Shown piece after piece: positions 47,289 through 56,209 of a stretch of 64,000 bases of DNA. The translations under genes were made by a program, and so were the position numbers. This DNA is from Clostridium kluyveri DSM 555 (GTDB lineage: Bacteria; Bacillota; Clostridia; Clostridiales; Clostridiaceae). Location: assembly GCF_000016505.1 (NCBI RefSeq), contig NC_009706.1, positions 620,001-684,000 of the forward strand. The letters run 5' to 3'. Within the stretch, counting starts at the first letter, position 1. The number at the start of each line of letters is the position of its first letter. Below the pieces are notes generated by a model. That model was not told where the DNA came from. It saw only the letters and a list, made by a program, of their open reading frames with translations, and did no database searches.

Positions 47289-47446
47289 TGTAAACTCCTA
47301 TAAATGTTTTTCACTATATAACTTGTGTACCCTCCAATTTATATATTTATTATTTACCAGGAGTTTACATAAATCTTTCTATATATTATACGATTAAGTA
47401 ACTCATATGGCTTCAAATAAAATATATTTTATTTGAAGTTTTTTTT
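47289..47446 (+). ncRNA. Candidate small RNA with long inverted repeat and strong terminator
   Basis: An 11-bp inverted repeat (TGTAAACTCCT at 47289-47299, complement at 47359-47369) encloses about 60 bases and is followed 41 bases later by a perfect terminator. No coding frame with a ribosome site lies between. The terminator needs a plus-strand transcript starting in this gap, since the upstream cot operon runs the other way. Several TATAAT-like words lie at 47235-47265. Promoter and function are not established. Confidence 0.5.
47411..47446 (+). terminator. Strong Rho-independent terminator with no upstream gene
   Basis: A perfect 14-bp stem (CTTCAAATAAAATA and complement, 47411-47438) followed by eight Ts. 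It precedes the CotF-like gene rather than following a gene, which supports a small RNA upstream or a leader attenuator. Confidence 0.85.
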
Positions 47447-47494
47447 GTATAAATTTATTGATGGGGATACATAATAATTTTGGAGGTGTTTTTT

Positions 47495-47980
47495 ATGTCG
47501 ATGAATTTAGCTAATTCGGTAAGTTTAAGTAATAAGGAAAGATCATTATTAGAAGATCAGAAGAGTCATGAAGCTATGTGTATACAGAAGTATACCAATT
47601 ATGCTAATCAGGCCAGGGATTCACAGTTAAAACAGTTGTTTTTAAATAATGCTTCAATAGAGCAAGAACATTTGAACAGTATTAACACTATTTTACAGGG
47701 TCAGGTGCCTGATACAAATAATAAACAAAATACAAACAATATAAATTCAAATATGAATAGTTCTTCTTCATCTGCAGGAAGCCAGGTTTCTGATGCGGAT
47801 ATGTGCAAGGATATGCTTATGACAGAAAAGTATATTTCGGGTACATATGATACTTCCATATTTGAATTTAAAGATACAAATGTTCGGAATGTATTAAATC
47901 ACATACAGAAGGAAGAACAACAGCATGGGGAATCTATCTATAAATATATGGAAAGCAAGGGATTATATAGTATTCAGTAA
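47495..47980 (+). CDS. CotF-family spore coat protein
   Basis: A 161-aa protein with two ferritin-like helical halves: SLLEDQKSHEAMCIQKYTNYA and DADMCKDMLMTEKYISGTYD, each with ExxxH-like patterns, joined by an Asn/Ser-rich linker (about 75-105). This is the CotF/spore coat family layout. ATG 47495 follows GGAGGTG by 6 bases. It is divergent from cotJABC, in a spore-coat neighbourhood. Confidence 0.88.
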   Translation: MSMNLANSVSLSNKERSLLEDQKSHEAMCIQKYTNYANQARDSQLKQLFLNNASIEQEHLNSINTILQGQVPDTNNKQNTNNINSNMNSSSSSAGSQVSDADMCKDMLMTEKYISGTYDTSIFEFKDTNVRNVLNHIQKEEQQHGESIYKYMESKGLYSIQ

Positions 47981-48008
47981 AAAGTGTTTAGGCTTAAAGT
48001 GGTGATTT

Positions 48009-48046
48009 AATTGAGAGTTATGGAAATATATTTCATAACTCTTAAT
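48009..48046. terminator. Bidirectional terminator
   Basis: A long stem around AGAGTTATG/CATAACTCT with T-rich and A-rich flanks lies between the CotF-like gene and the convergent LRAT gene. Confidence 0.8.
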
Positions 48047-48048
48047 TT

Positions 48049-48834
48049 TTATTGTAGGTTTATACCAAGGGATGTAAGTATTTTTATTTGAACCATTTCT
48101 TTTTCAGATAAATTTTCTAGTTGAGGGGATTCTGAATTGTTTGTTTTACACCATATAACAAAATGCTCACAATTATTTTGTAGTAAATTATAACTTCTTT
48201 CTCCCAATCTTGTTTTTGCCTTTTTTACAGTTTCTTGAGAGTTAAACGGCACAGCATTTTCTATATTTAAAATAAAGTAAGTACCTTTCTTAAAATAAGG
48301 TTCCATATCTGTTTCCTGTATTTTAGCGTCTGCGGCATTACCTGTACTGCTGCAGTAATGAATAACTTTGTTATTACCTATGTATATTCCCATATGATCG
48401 TACTGGTACTCCATAAATTTACCAGTAGTTCCCACTATATCTCCATATTTAGGTTCTCCTATAGATTTAGATACTTTAATTTGTGTATGCTTTTTTACTT
48501 TAAAATATAATGTGTTGTTTTGGCTTATTTCGATAGAGATGGTGCTGCTTTCATGAAATCCATCTATAGGGGGATTTATCATAAGGGTTTTACCATCAAC
48601 GCTTAAAAATACATAGGTATAAATATTATTATTATTTTCATCTTTTATGGAAATATTTTTTATACTACTAGAGTTTAATTTAGTTTTATTATCTAGGGGA
48701 ATTTGAATTTGACTGTATTTATAAATATAGGTTATTTGATTTTTAAATATGTAATTTCTATATATTAAAATTGAAAGTAAAAATATAACTACAGCCAATA
48801 ACCCTATTAGTTTTATAAAAAAATGTTTATTCAT
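48049..48834 (-). CDS. Membrane-anchored LRAT-domain protein
   Basis: A 261-aa protein. One N-terminal membrane anchor (about 8-27), an Ig-like domain of the SbsA type (about 42-112), then an LRAT/NlpC-related papain-like domain with H147 (DHMGIYIG), H159 (VIHY) and the nucleophile C222 in NNCEHFV. LRAT-like enzymes are thiol acyltransferases or hydrolases; the bacterial ones mostly have no known substrate. The domain faces outward. An adjacent DUF4491 gene may be co-transcribed (29 bases upstream). Confidence 0.85.
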   Translation of the reverse strand: MNKHFFIKLIGLLAVVIFLLSILIYRNYIFKNQITYIYKYSQIQIPLDNKTKLNSSSIKNISIKDENNNNIYTYVFLSVDGKTLMINPPIDGFHESSTISIEISQNNTLYFKVKKHTQIKVSKSIGEPKYGDIVGTTGKFMEYQYDHMGIYIGNNKVIHYCSSTGNAADAKIQETDMEPYFKKGTYFILNIENAVPFNSQETVKKAKTRLGERSYNLLQNNCEHFVIWCKTNNSESPQLENLSEKEMVQIKILTSLGINLQ

Positions 48835-48863
48835 GCTTAACCTCTGATCCTTTAAAATATATA

Positions 48864-49145
48864 TTAATTATTTTTTTTAGGAAACCAACCTTTTTCCACT
48901 CTTTTTTTTTGTTTGAATAGCTCTAATATTCCCCAAAGGAAAGTGAATCCTAAAATTCCTAAGAATGCAGATAGTATAGTATTCTTTACCATGGTAGAAA
49001 TCAATATACTGAGAATGCTTATAATCAGGAATATAGGCCATATACGTACTCCTAAATAATATTCACCCTTTATTACAGCAACATGACCAATACCTGTTAA
49101 AAGTAATACAAATAATCCTATAATAAATCCATAGTAATTAAACAT
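48864..49145 (-). CDS. DUF4491 small membrane protein
   Basis: A 93-aa protein with three membrane segments and a basic tail; GLFVLLLTGIGHVAVIKGEYY is typical of DUF4491. Function unknown. CAAGGGGG precedes the ATG. Upstream of the LRAT gene in the same direction. Confidence 0.8.
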   Translation of the reverse strand: MFNYYGFIIGLFVLLLTGIGHVAVIKGEYYLGVRIWPIFLIISILSILISTMVKNTILSAFLGILGFTFLWGILELFKQKKRVEKGWFPKKNN

Positions 49146-49247
49146 CTAATACCCCCTTGAAATTTATATGATATAATGACTTTATATGTACAAGTACTGT
49201 AAAATTTTATCCGAACATGGTAATTAGCTAATACTCCCATCTTCTTC

Positions 49248-49406
49248 AAAGTGGGAGGTAAGAACTGCTTGAGTACTTGGATAAGTTTTTCTCCTAAAAG
49301 ATAACGTATTCTAAGTGCTAAAGACACTAAGAATACTGTTAATAAGGTTCAGATGGAAAAAAGCATTTCTTATAAGCAAATTCCACTTGAATCTAAGAGT
49401 CACTTG
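49248..49406 (+). repeat. Dispersed foldable element, copy B
   Basis: Full-length homologue of 14996-15153 with the identical core at 49305-49347. In the right arm AGGTTCAG-A-TGGAA pairs with TTCCA-C-TTGAATCT; several paired positions differ from copy A yet remain paired or wobble. The outer ends AAGTG and CACTT also pair. An additional left hairpin CTCCCA/TGGGAG precedes it. Its right end overlaps the last codons of the minus-strand gene 49393-49965, consistent with insertion there. Confidence 0.75.
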
Positions 49407-49965
49407 ATGGTATGAATATCTTCACCTTATTTTCTATAAATTTTTCTTCGCCATATTGAATGTATATATTAGCATAAATATCATTTACGGCAGATGATAT
49501 TATATTATTACCTTTTAATTTTGTTATTTTATATCTAGCTATTTTTTCGTATTTTGGACTTTCCTTTTTAGTAGATATTATTTCTAAGGAGTTTTTTTCA
49601 AAATCTATAAGATTAGGTTTTTGGGTAGTTCCTATATTTACAGTATATACTTTAACATTATTATTTATTTTTTGTTTTATATAACTCTGATTAGAAATTG
49701 GAGATAAATTTTTAGTTTCAGTAATTTTATCTGTAATACCTACTTCTTTAGGGAATATAAGCCATATTAAAAATGGAAGAACAACTAATAAAAATATACA
49801 TAGTATGCACATTACAATTATATTTACAAACATTCTTTTTATCCAATATTCTAATAGCTGTTTTTCATTAAATTTTTTATTTTTTAATTTTTTGCTTTGT
49901 CTTTTAAATAATAATGTGCCTAATAAAATACTTAATATTGCCGATGAATATAAAAAGAAAAGCAT
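49393..49965 (-). CDS. Unknown two-segment membrane protein
   Basis: A 190-aa protein with two membrane segments (about 2-20 and 46-72) separated by a basic cytoplasmic loop, and an outward C-terminal domain of about 115 residues. No family recognised. The last four or five codons and the stop (ending SSDS) lie in the end of repeat copy B, so the natural C-terminus may have been replaced. Confidence 0.65.
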   Translation of the reverse strand: MLFFLYSSAILSILLGTLLFKRQSKKLKNKKFNEKQLLEYWIKRMFVNIIVMCILCIFLLVVLPFLIWLIFPKEVGITDKITETKNLSPISNQSYIKQKINNNVKVYTVNIGTTQKPNLIDFEKNSLEIISTKKESPKYEKIARYKITKLKGNNIISSAVNDIYANIYIQYGEEKFIENKVKIFIPSSDS

Positions 49966-50128
49966 AATTTACCCCCTTTAAAGTACACTTTATATAAAGT
50001 TTAGCAGAAACTGCATTAAAAATATATATAGTTGAGTATTTTTTAAGATATTAATATATAAACTGATTTGGGTTTAAATCAAAGGATAGTAAAAATTTTA
50101 AATTACATTAATAGGAGGTGTAGTTGGT

Positions 50129-50821
50129 TTGATTTTTTTAAAAATAATAGGAATTATATTACTATTTATTGTAATTTTTTTTATGGTCATAATATTAAAT
50201 AACATAAAATATAAAATTGAATTAACCTATAGGCAGCGTAAAATTAATTATGGCGTAAGGATGGACTTATTTTTAAATATCATATCTATAATGGCAGAAG
50301 GTACCAATGAAAACGTAGAAATTTTTGTAAAGATACTATTTTTTAAAAAGAAATTAAAAACAGACTTTAAACAGCATAGACAAGATAAGATCAGGATAGA
50401 AGGTGATATGGAGGATACATCCTTTCACATAGTAAACACAATTGAGATGATTAGCAAATATAGAGAATATTTAGGGAAATTTATCTCCATAATTAAACCT
50501 AAGTACGTAAAAATAGAAGGAATATATGGATTTGAAGATCCTTACATAACAGGAATACTAAGTGGATTCATAGGCGCTATTTCTTTACTTTTACCTGCAC
50601 ACTCTATCAAATTAAATCCTGATTTTTTTAATAAGATTTTTAATTTAGAAGTAAAAGTTGAGGGAAAAACAAGAATTATACTTTTAATTGGTATTACACT
50701 TAAATTCCTTATATGTAATGCATATGAAAATATTATGACTAAATTAAAAGCTAAATTCAAGAAGAAATCAAAAATGGGAAAAATTAAATTTAAAAGTTCA
50801 GATGAGATGAAGTTTGATTAG
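50129..50821 (+). CDS. DUF2953 protein (YtfI-like)
   Basis: A 230-aa protein with an N-terminal membrane segment (about 3-24) and a DUF2953 body (GIYGFEDPYITGILSGFIGAI). TTG start after AGGAGGTG. As in Bacillus (ytfI-ytfJ) it precedes the spore protein ytfJ. Function unknown; probably sporulation related by context. Confidence 0.85.
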   Translation: MIFLKIIGIILLFIVIFFMVIILNNIKYKIELTYRQRKINYGVRMDLFLNIISIMAEGTNENVEIFVKILFFKKKLKTDFKQHRQDKIRIEGDMEDTSFHIVNTIEMISKYREYLGKFISIIKPKYVKIEGIYGFEDPYITGILSGFIGAISLLLPAHSIKLNPDFFNKIFNLEVKVEGKTRIILLIGITLKFLICNAYENIMTKLKAKFKKKSKMGKIKFKSSDEMKFD

Positions 50822-50913
50822 AGTTTACAATGAAAAAAAATATATATTTTAAGTTTGTATGTATTTGACTATAATAATTAATAATAAGACAAATTAATGA
50901 AGGAGAGGTAATT

Positions 50914-51267
50914 GTGGTGGATATCAAGGAAAATACAGAAGTACTATTTTCAAAATTGGAGAATTTTTTTAAAACAGAGACTGTTGTAGGTAAGCCTATA
51001 AATGTAGAAGGTATTATTTTGGTGCCCTTTATAACTGTAACATTCGGATGTGGAACTGGAGGAGGAGAAGGCTCTGATTCCGGAAATAAGCAGGAGGGGG
51101 GAGGTTTAGGTCTTGGTGCAGGTGCAAAGATAACTCCAGATGCTGTACTTGTAATAAAAGATGATACAGTTAAAATGCTCCCTATAAAAAGTAAAGCTAA
51201 TATTGACAAGCTTGTAGAATTAGTACCCGAAATAATTAAGAAAATAAAGAAAAAAGAAGATAAGTAA
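50914..51267 (+). CDS. ytfJ: YtfJ/GerW family sporulation protein
   Basis: A 117-aa protein. The NTEVLFSKLENFFKTETVVGKPI start, Gly-rich middle (TFGCGTGGGEGSDSG) and DAVLVIKDDTVKMLPI fit the YtfJ/GerW family, which in Bacillus is needed for spore germination via SleB. GTG at 50914 (or 50917) after GGAGAGG. In operon with DUF2953. Confidence 0.92.
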   Translation: MVDIKENTEVLFSKLENFFKTETVVGKPINVEGIILVPFITVTFGCGTGGGEGSDSGNKQEGGGLGLGAGAKITPDAVLVIKDDTVKMLPIKSKANIDKLVELVPEIIKKIKKKEDK

Positions 51268-51400
51268 AAATGTTTTTTTAAATATCAGGTTATTCTAAGG
51301 TTTATATGAAATTAGCATTAATAATCGGCAGTGGGAAGTTATTCAATATATAAATTATGTGCTTGTTCTATTAGGTTAAATGGAATTGGTCCCTTTTATA

Positions 51401-51457
51401 AATTACACAAAGTTCACATTGTAATTTGACAAGATAACTATAATTTTTAGATATACT
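51401..51457 (+). promoter_or_regulatory. Regulon promoter 1 (secreted protein 1)
   Basis: The motif AATTACACAAAGTTCACA (51401-51418) is followed after 33 bases by the -10 TATACT (51452-51457). Three other promoters in this locus have the same motif and spacing. TTGACA at 51426 is badly spaced (20 bases), so the promoter probably needs an activator. Confidence 0.7.
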
Positions 51458-51511
51458 ATTAAGTAGTAACAAACAAATAATAACAAACAAAAAATTTAAG
51501 GGGGACCAAGA

Positions 51512-52117
51512 ATGTTAAAAATGAAGTACAAATTACTTTCAGCCTTAGTGCTTGCAGCGCCACTACTAGTAAATACAGGAATTGCTACAACAGTACATGC
51601 ATGTGACAGCAGTAATAATACCAAAGTATCTAATGTAATATCCCGTAATGCAGTTTCGTCTAATATACTTGATGAAAATGCTTTTAAACATAATAATTCA
51701 AATATAATTTACAAATCATATGTTTCTTTTGAAAACTTTAAAGCTAAATTAGATACTTTAGTAACAGCAGGAACTATAACTCAAGCCCAGGAAACAATAA
51801 TATTGAATTTATATTATGATGGTAAAATCACATCTGAAACTTTTGAAGCTCAATTAGATGCTTTAGTTGCGTCAGGAACTATAACACAGAGTCAAGCAGT
51901 ATCTATATTAAATTTATTTACTATCTGGCAGCCTACGTTTGAAATACCGTCACCAACATTAGATAATGATTCAAAAAATGACAAGCATGTATCTACTGAT
52001 TCAAAAGATGATAAACATGCATCTAATGATTTTAAACATAATGATTCTGCATCTAATAATTCAGGACACAATAGTGGGTCATCCAATAATTGTTCAGAAC
52101 ATAAGCATTCAAAATAA
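51512..52117 (+). CDS. Secreted two-repeat protein, paralogue 1 (His/Asp-rich tail)
   Basis: A 201-aa exported protein. Signal peptide 1-30 (LLSALVLAAPLLVNTG, ending VHA). Two repeats of about 30 residues follow (FKAKLDTLVTAGTITQAQ and FEAQLDALVASGTITQSQ, each ending ILNL). The C-terminal third is rich in Asp, Lys, His, Ser and Asn and could bind metal. Paralogues lie at 55.7 and 56.4 kb. The repeat resembles short helical domains such as SHOCT or DUF2680, but no family is claimed. GGGGGA precedes the ATG. Confidence 0.75.
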   Translation: MLKMKYKLLSALVLAAPLLVNTGIATTVHACDSSNNTKVSNVISRNAVSSNILDENAFKHNNSNIIYKSYVSFENFKAKLDTLVTAGTITQAQETIILNLYYDGKITSETFEAQLDALVASGTITQSQAVSILNLFTIWQPTFEIPSPTLDNDSKNDKHVSTDSKDDKHASNDFKHNDSASNNSGHNSGSSNNCSEHKHSK

Positions 52118-52184
52118 ATGTATCACTAAACTATATCTTAATACTGTATTTAATTATATCTATGGTCTTATTGAACTATAAGAA

Positions 52185-52225
52185 TATTGTAGGAATATAT
52201 AAGAACAAAATATATTCCTACAATA
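52185..52225. terminator. Bidirectional hairpin between paralogue 1 and kinase 1
   Basis: A perfect 15-bp stem (52185-52199 with 52211-52225), no T-run, between convergent genes. Confidence 0.7.
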
Positions 52226-52230
52226 ACTGT

Positions 52231-53586
52231 TTAGCATAAATTTGGATACTTAATTATAAAACTTACACCATTTAATCTATTTACTGCTTTGATATCTCCT
52301 TTGTAAAAGTTAATTATTTTTTTTGATATAGCAAGTCCAAGACCAAAATTTCCTTTTCTATCTTTATACATGCTGTCAAATATGCGTTCTATATCATTAT
52401 TTCTAATAGTATTTCCGTCATTATAAATTTCAAGAACAGCAAAATTATTTTCTTCCTTTAATGTTATTTTTATAGTAGTTTTTGCATATCTTAATGCATT
52501 ATCCATTACATTTTCTATAGAAATCATCACTTTTTCTCTATTGCCCCAAATAATACTTTTTTTGATATTTAAATCCCATATGATGTTATTGTTAAATGTT
52601 TTAAATCTGTGTATTATTTTATTAAGAATATCCTGTAGGTTTGTATCTCTATTTTCTATATTGTTTTCTAGCATATAATCTAGAGTATTTAAATATAATA
52701 TTTGTTTGATTTTTTTCTCAAGATATATAGCTTCATTTTTTATTATTTCAGCTGTTTTTTCAATAGAGTCTATATATAAGCCTTCTATAATGGCTTCCGC
52801 ATGACTCATAATAACCATAACTGGTGTTTTTAAATCATGGGATATACTTTGAAAAAATAATTTTTCACTTTCCTCAGCATACTTTAATTTTTTTTGCATT
52901 ATATTCATAGAATTTGCAAGACTCCCAATTTCATCATTACTCCTTATTTTAATTGGTTCACCCCACTGTTTATTGGCTATTTTTTTAGTATAGTCTTCTA
53001 ATTCTTTAAGAGGCTTTGAAATGTATCCTGCAACGAGTTTTGAGGTAAAAAAAGCTATGAAAATAAATATAATGCCTGTTAAAATAGCTTTATAAAGTAC
53101 AGTTTTATCTAAAAAATATGGCATATAGGTAATAAAATATGCTTTTTCTGAAGTTTGACTTTTTATTGGACTTATTATAAAAAGAAACTCGATATTATTG
53201 TAATTCTCTTTAAATTGGGTTTGGGAGTTATTTACGTACTTAATAAAGCCTGTTAACCATTTTCCTTCTTTATTCTCCGATGAATCTGGTTGATCATTAG
53301 GAGCATTTATATTTATTGTTTGAGTTGTAGTTTCATTAATATTGACAATTAAGTTTTTAATATTTACAAGATTTTTTAATTTATCAAATCTTAAAGGATC
53401 TTCAAAATTACCATTTTTCACTAATATATTGTGAGCTGCTGCTAAATCTTGAATTTTAGAATTTTCATCAAAAATTCTGAAAGCCACTAAATATAGAAAT
53501 GAAATGCAGCATATTATTATAAGAATGATAATTGTAAATGTTACCCATATTCTTAACATCAATGATTTCATTTTAAATACCTTCAT
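52231..53586 (-). CDS. Sensor histidine kinase (intact)
   Basis: A 451-aa kinase: TM1 about 13-35, an extracellular sensor region of about 125 residues, TM2 about 166-187, HAMP (KPLKELEDYTKKIA onward), H-box FFQSISHDLKTPVMV with H250, and N/G boxes (DNALRYA, GNFGLGLAISKKI). It is very similar to the decayed kinase just upstream (53719-54781), a tandem duplication. Its own promoter carries the regulon motif. ATG 53586 or 53571. It is presumably the working partner of the response regulator at 54768. Confidence 0.92.
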   Translation of the reverse strand: MKVFKMKSLMLRIWVTFTIIILIIICCISFLYLVAFRIFDENSKIQDLAAAHNILVKNGNFEDPLRFDKLKNLVNIKNLIVNINETTTQTININAPNDQPDSSENKEGKWLTGFIKYVNNSQTQFKENYNNIEFLFIISPIKSQTSEKAYFITYMPYFLDKTVLYKAILTGIIFIFIAFFTSKLVAGYISKPLKELEDYTKKIANKQWGEPIKIRSNDEIGSLANSMNIMQKKLKYAEESEKLFFQSISHDLKTPVMVIMSHAEAIIEGLYIDSIEKTAEIIKNEAIYLEKKIKQILYLNTLDYMLENNIENRDTNLQDILNKIIHRFKTFNNNIIWDLNIKKSIIWGNREKVMISIENVMDNALRYAKTTIKITLKEENNFAVLEIYNDGNTIRNNDIERIFDSMYKDRKGNFGLGLAISKKIINFYKGDIKAVNRLNGVSFIIKYPNLC

Positions 53587-53633
53587 AAACTTACAACCAC
53601 CTTAACCTAAGAATTACTTGATCAGTTAAAAGA

Positions 53634-53690
53634 ATTATAGCTAATGATTGTAGATATAATGTGTAATAATTATGTGAGCTTTATGGAATC
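53634..53690 (-). promoter_or_regulatory. Regulon promoter 2 (histidine kinase)
   Basis: On the minus strand GATTCCATAAAGCTCACA (53673-53690) matches the regulon motif at 14 or so of 18 positions and is followed after exactly 33 bases by TATAAT (53634-53639). Confidence 0.65.
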
Positions 53691-53718
53691 TTTTAAATAT
53701 AAGCAAGCAATCATCATT

Positions 53719-54781
53719 CTATTGATGACTGCTTTTAATTGGATACCTAATTACAAAACTTACCCCTTGTTCTCTGTTTACGACCTTGATATCTCCATCA
53801 TAGAAATTTATTATTTTCTTTGATATGGCAAGTCCTAATCCAAAATTACCACTTTTATCTTTGTACATATTGTCAAATATACGTTCTATATCTTCAGTTT
53901 TAATATTATTTCCATCATTATAAATTTCAAGAACAGCAAAATCAGCATCTTTCTTTAATATTATTTTTATAGTAGTCTTTACATATCTTAGGGCGTTGTC
54001 TAATACGTTTTCTATAGAAATCCTTACCTGCTCTTTATTTGCAAAGATGATACTTTTAGTAATTTCTATTTTCCAATTAATATTAACATTAAATATTTGA
54101 AATCTATTCAGCATATCATTAATCAGTTCTTGTAAGTTTATGTCTTCATTTTCTGAATCATTTTCTAATATATATTCAAATGTATTCAAATATAATATTT
54201 GCTTGATTTTTTTTTCAAGATCTATAGCTTCATTTTTTATTATTTCAGCTGTTTTTTCGATAGTATCTATATATACACCTTCTATAATAGCCTCTGCATG
54301 GCTCATAATAACCATAACTGGCGTTTTTAAATCATGAGACATACTTTGAAAAAACAGCTTCTTATTTTCTTCATCATATTTCAGCTTTTTCTGCATCATA
54401 TTTATAGAATTTGCAAGATTTTCGATTTCATCATTACTTTTTATTTTAATTGGTTCACCCCAATGCTTGTCAGCCATTTTTTTGGTATGGTCTTCTAATT
54501 CTTTCAGGGGTTGTGATATATGTTGTGAAACTAGCTTTGAAGTAAAAAATGATATAACAATGAACACAATTCCTATAAGAATAATTTTATAGAAGATCTT
54601 ATTATCTAAAAAATATGGCACATAAGTAACTAAACATAATTTATGAGAAACTTGGCCTAAATGTATATTTATCATCATAATCGCCTTACCTTATTTTTAT
54701 CTATATCAATAATCAAATTTTGTGTATTAGTGAGATTTTTAATTCATTGAAGCCTAATGAGTTTGCTTTAAATATTTTCAT
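53719..54781 (-). pseudogene. Decayed sensor histidine kinase
   Basis: The 319-codon frame 53719-54678 keeps TM2, HAMP, H-box (FFQSMSHDLKTPVMV) and ATPase domain, but the N-terminal membrane segment and sensor are gone. The original start survives: ATG 54781 overlaps the response-regulator stop and reads MKIFK as in kinase 1 (MKVFK). Then comes a deletion to a sensor fragment (SLGFNELK), a frameshift, and further fragments (NLTNTQNLIIDIDKNK in another frame). It can no longer make a membrane-spanning sensor, though the truncated 319-aa frame could still be translated. Confidence 0.85.
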
Positions 54782-55454
54782 GACCATTGATCAATTTATA
54801 GCCATATCCATATATTGTTTCTATAGTTAACTTATTCACTTTTTTTCTAAGCCTTCTTATGGTATCATCTACTACCCGACTAGAACCAAAATAATTGTTA
54901 CCCCAAACATTTGTTAAAATTTGTTCTCTTAAAGTTAAACTATTTTTGTTTTCAGCAAGATAACTTAATAAATCAAATTCTTTACTGGTAAGTCTAAGTT
55001 CTTTACCCTTAAATAAGACTGTTCTCTGTTTTTTATTAATTAAGTATTGTCCAATTTGTATGTTTAAATTTTGTGTTTCATTAGTAGTACCATAAATTTT
55101 TTCAATAAGATTATTGGTTCGTATAACTAATTCTCTAGGTAAAAACGGTTTTGATAAATAATCATCACTGCCAAGTTCTAGTCCCACCACTCTGTCAAAT
55201 TCTTCATTTTTTGCGGATATAAATATAACAGGCGTATTTTCGTTATTTTCTTTTATGCATTTAATTAGTGCATAACCATTTATATCGGGAAGCATTATAT
55301 CTAATATCCAGAGATCCGGCATATCTTTTATCCTGTTTTTTGCACAGCTTCCATCAGAAAAAGTAGTTACATCATAGCCTTCATTTTTAAGATATTTCTC
55401 AAGTAAAATGTTTAAATTAAGTTCGTCCTCAACCAAATATATCTTTTTAGACAA
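54768..55454 (-). CDS. OmpR-family response regulator
   Basis: A 228-aa regulator: receiver with acidic ED near 9-10, phospho-acceptor D52 (WILDIMLPD), KPFLPREL, and a C-terminal winged helix (SRVVDDTIRRLRKKV, IETIYGYGYKL). TTG 55454 is preferred because GAGGTGAT lies just upstream; GTG 55463 sits within that site. It is followed directly by the decayed kinase. It is the best candidate to bind the 18-nt motif found at four promoters around it; its own promoter lacks a clear copy. Confidence 0.93.
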   Translation of the reverse strand: MSKKIYLVEDELNLNILLEKYLKNEGYDVTTFSDGSCAKNRIKDMPDLWILDIMLPDINGYALIKCIKENNENTPVIFISAKNEEFDRVVGLELGSDDYLSKPFLPRELVIRTNNLIEKIYGTTNETQNLNIQIGQYLINKKQRTVLFKGKELRLTSKEFDLLSYLAENKNSLTLREQILTNVWGNNYFGSSRVVDDTIRRLRKKVNKLTIETIYGYGYKLINGHENI

Positions 55455-55630
55455 TTTTATCACCTCAACTTAAATTAGTATTATAGTTGAGTAAAATTCT
55501 AAGGTTTTTATTTTAATAGGTTCGTAATTCCAATTGAAGGATATTTTCATTAAACCATGTAGAGATTCTTCCATATTCAAATTTTCTTATATATAGTGAG
55601 TACATAATTGTAATTATATGGTTTATAGAT

Positions 55631-55675
55631 AAAACTAGAGAGAAGTTTTTAATAACTCCCCCCTAGTTTTTATGT
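55631..55675. terminator. Terminator after paralogue 2
   Basis: AAAACTAG (55631-55638) pairs with CTAGTTTT (55663-55670) around a purine/pyrimidine-rich interior; T-rich ends on both strands. Confidence 0.65.
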
Positions 55676-55723
55676 GTTATATTCATTTAAAATGTTTCAA
55701 TAAAGTTGGTACTCTAATAAACT

Positions 55724-56137
55724 TTATTTAGAGGGATTGTATGGTTTTATATTATATGTCTGACTATGTGCTGGTATTTGCCAGCTAGAACCCCAGCCGC
55801 TAAATGCATTTAATATAGATATAGCTTGACTCTGTGTTATAGTTCCTGCTGCTACTAAAGCATCTAATTGAGCCTTAAAGGTTTCTTTTGTTGTTATTTT
55901 ATTATTATAATATAGATTCAATATTATATTTTCTTGGTTTGAACTTATAGTTCCTGATGCCACTAATCCATCTAATTTAGTTCTAAAGTTTTCAAAAGAA
56001 TAGTGAGATTTATAGATTATGCTGGTCTTTGCATTATTGACAGGAGATGCTTGTACCGTTGTAGCAATCCCTGTATTCACTAATAGCGGTGCTGCAAGAA
56101 CTAAAACTGAAAGTAATTTGTACTTCATTTTTAACAT
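55724..56137 (-). CDS. Secreted two-repeat protein, paralogue 2 (short tail)
   Basis: A 137-aa exported protein. Signal peptide as in paralogue 1 (LLSVLVLAAPLLVNTG, ending VQA), then two repeats (FRTKLDGLVASGTISSNQ and FKAQLDALVAAGTITQSQ). It ends with GWGSSWQIPAHSQ and a short basic tail. This is the minimal form of the family. GGAGGTATC precedes the ATG. Confidence 0.75.
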   Translation of the reverse strand: MLKMKYKLLSVLVLAAPLLVNTGIATTVQASPVNNAKTSIIYKSHYSFENFRTKLDGLVASGTISSNQENIILNLYYNNKITTKETFKAQLDALVAAGTITQSQAISILNAFSGWGSSWQIPAHSQTYNIKPYNPSK

Positions 56138-56209
56138 TTCTGATACCTCCTAATTTTTTACTACAATAATATGTGGTAAATTGTTTTATTTAACTTTTCC
56201 TTTAAAAAA

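Noticed and set aside
49118-49327. Minus-strand 69-codon frame over repeat copy B
   Set aside because: No ribosome site, overlaps the DUF4491 gene start and the repeat; treated as a chance frame.
50790-51209. Minus-strand 139-codon frame opposite ytfJ
   Set aside because: Its Pro-rich content mirrors the Gly-rich ytfJ frame; it is a shadow of a recognised gene.
53605-53627. CCTAAGAATTACTTGAT before kinase 1 resembles the right end of the repeat element
   Set aside because: Only about 17 bases are alike and the rest of the element is absent. A similar short word occurs near 61703; too short to call a fragment.
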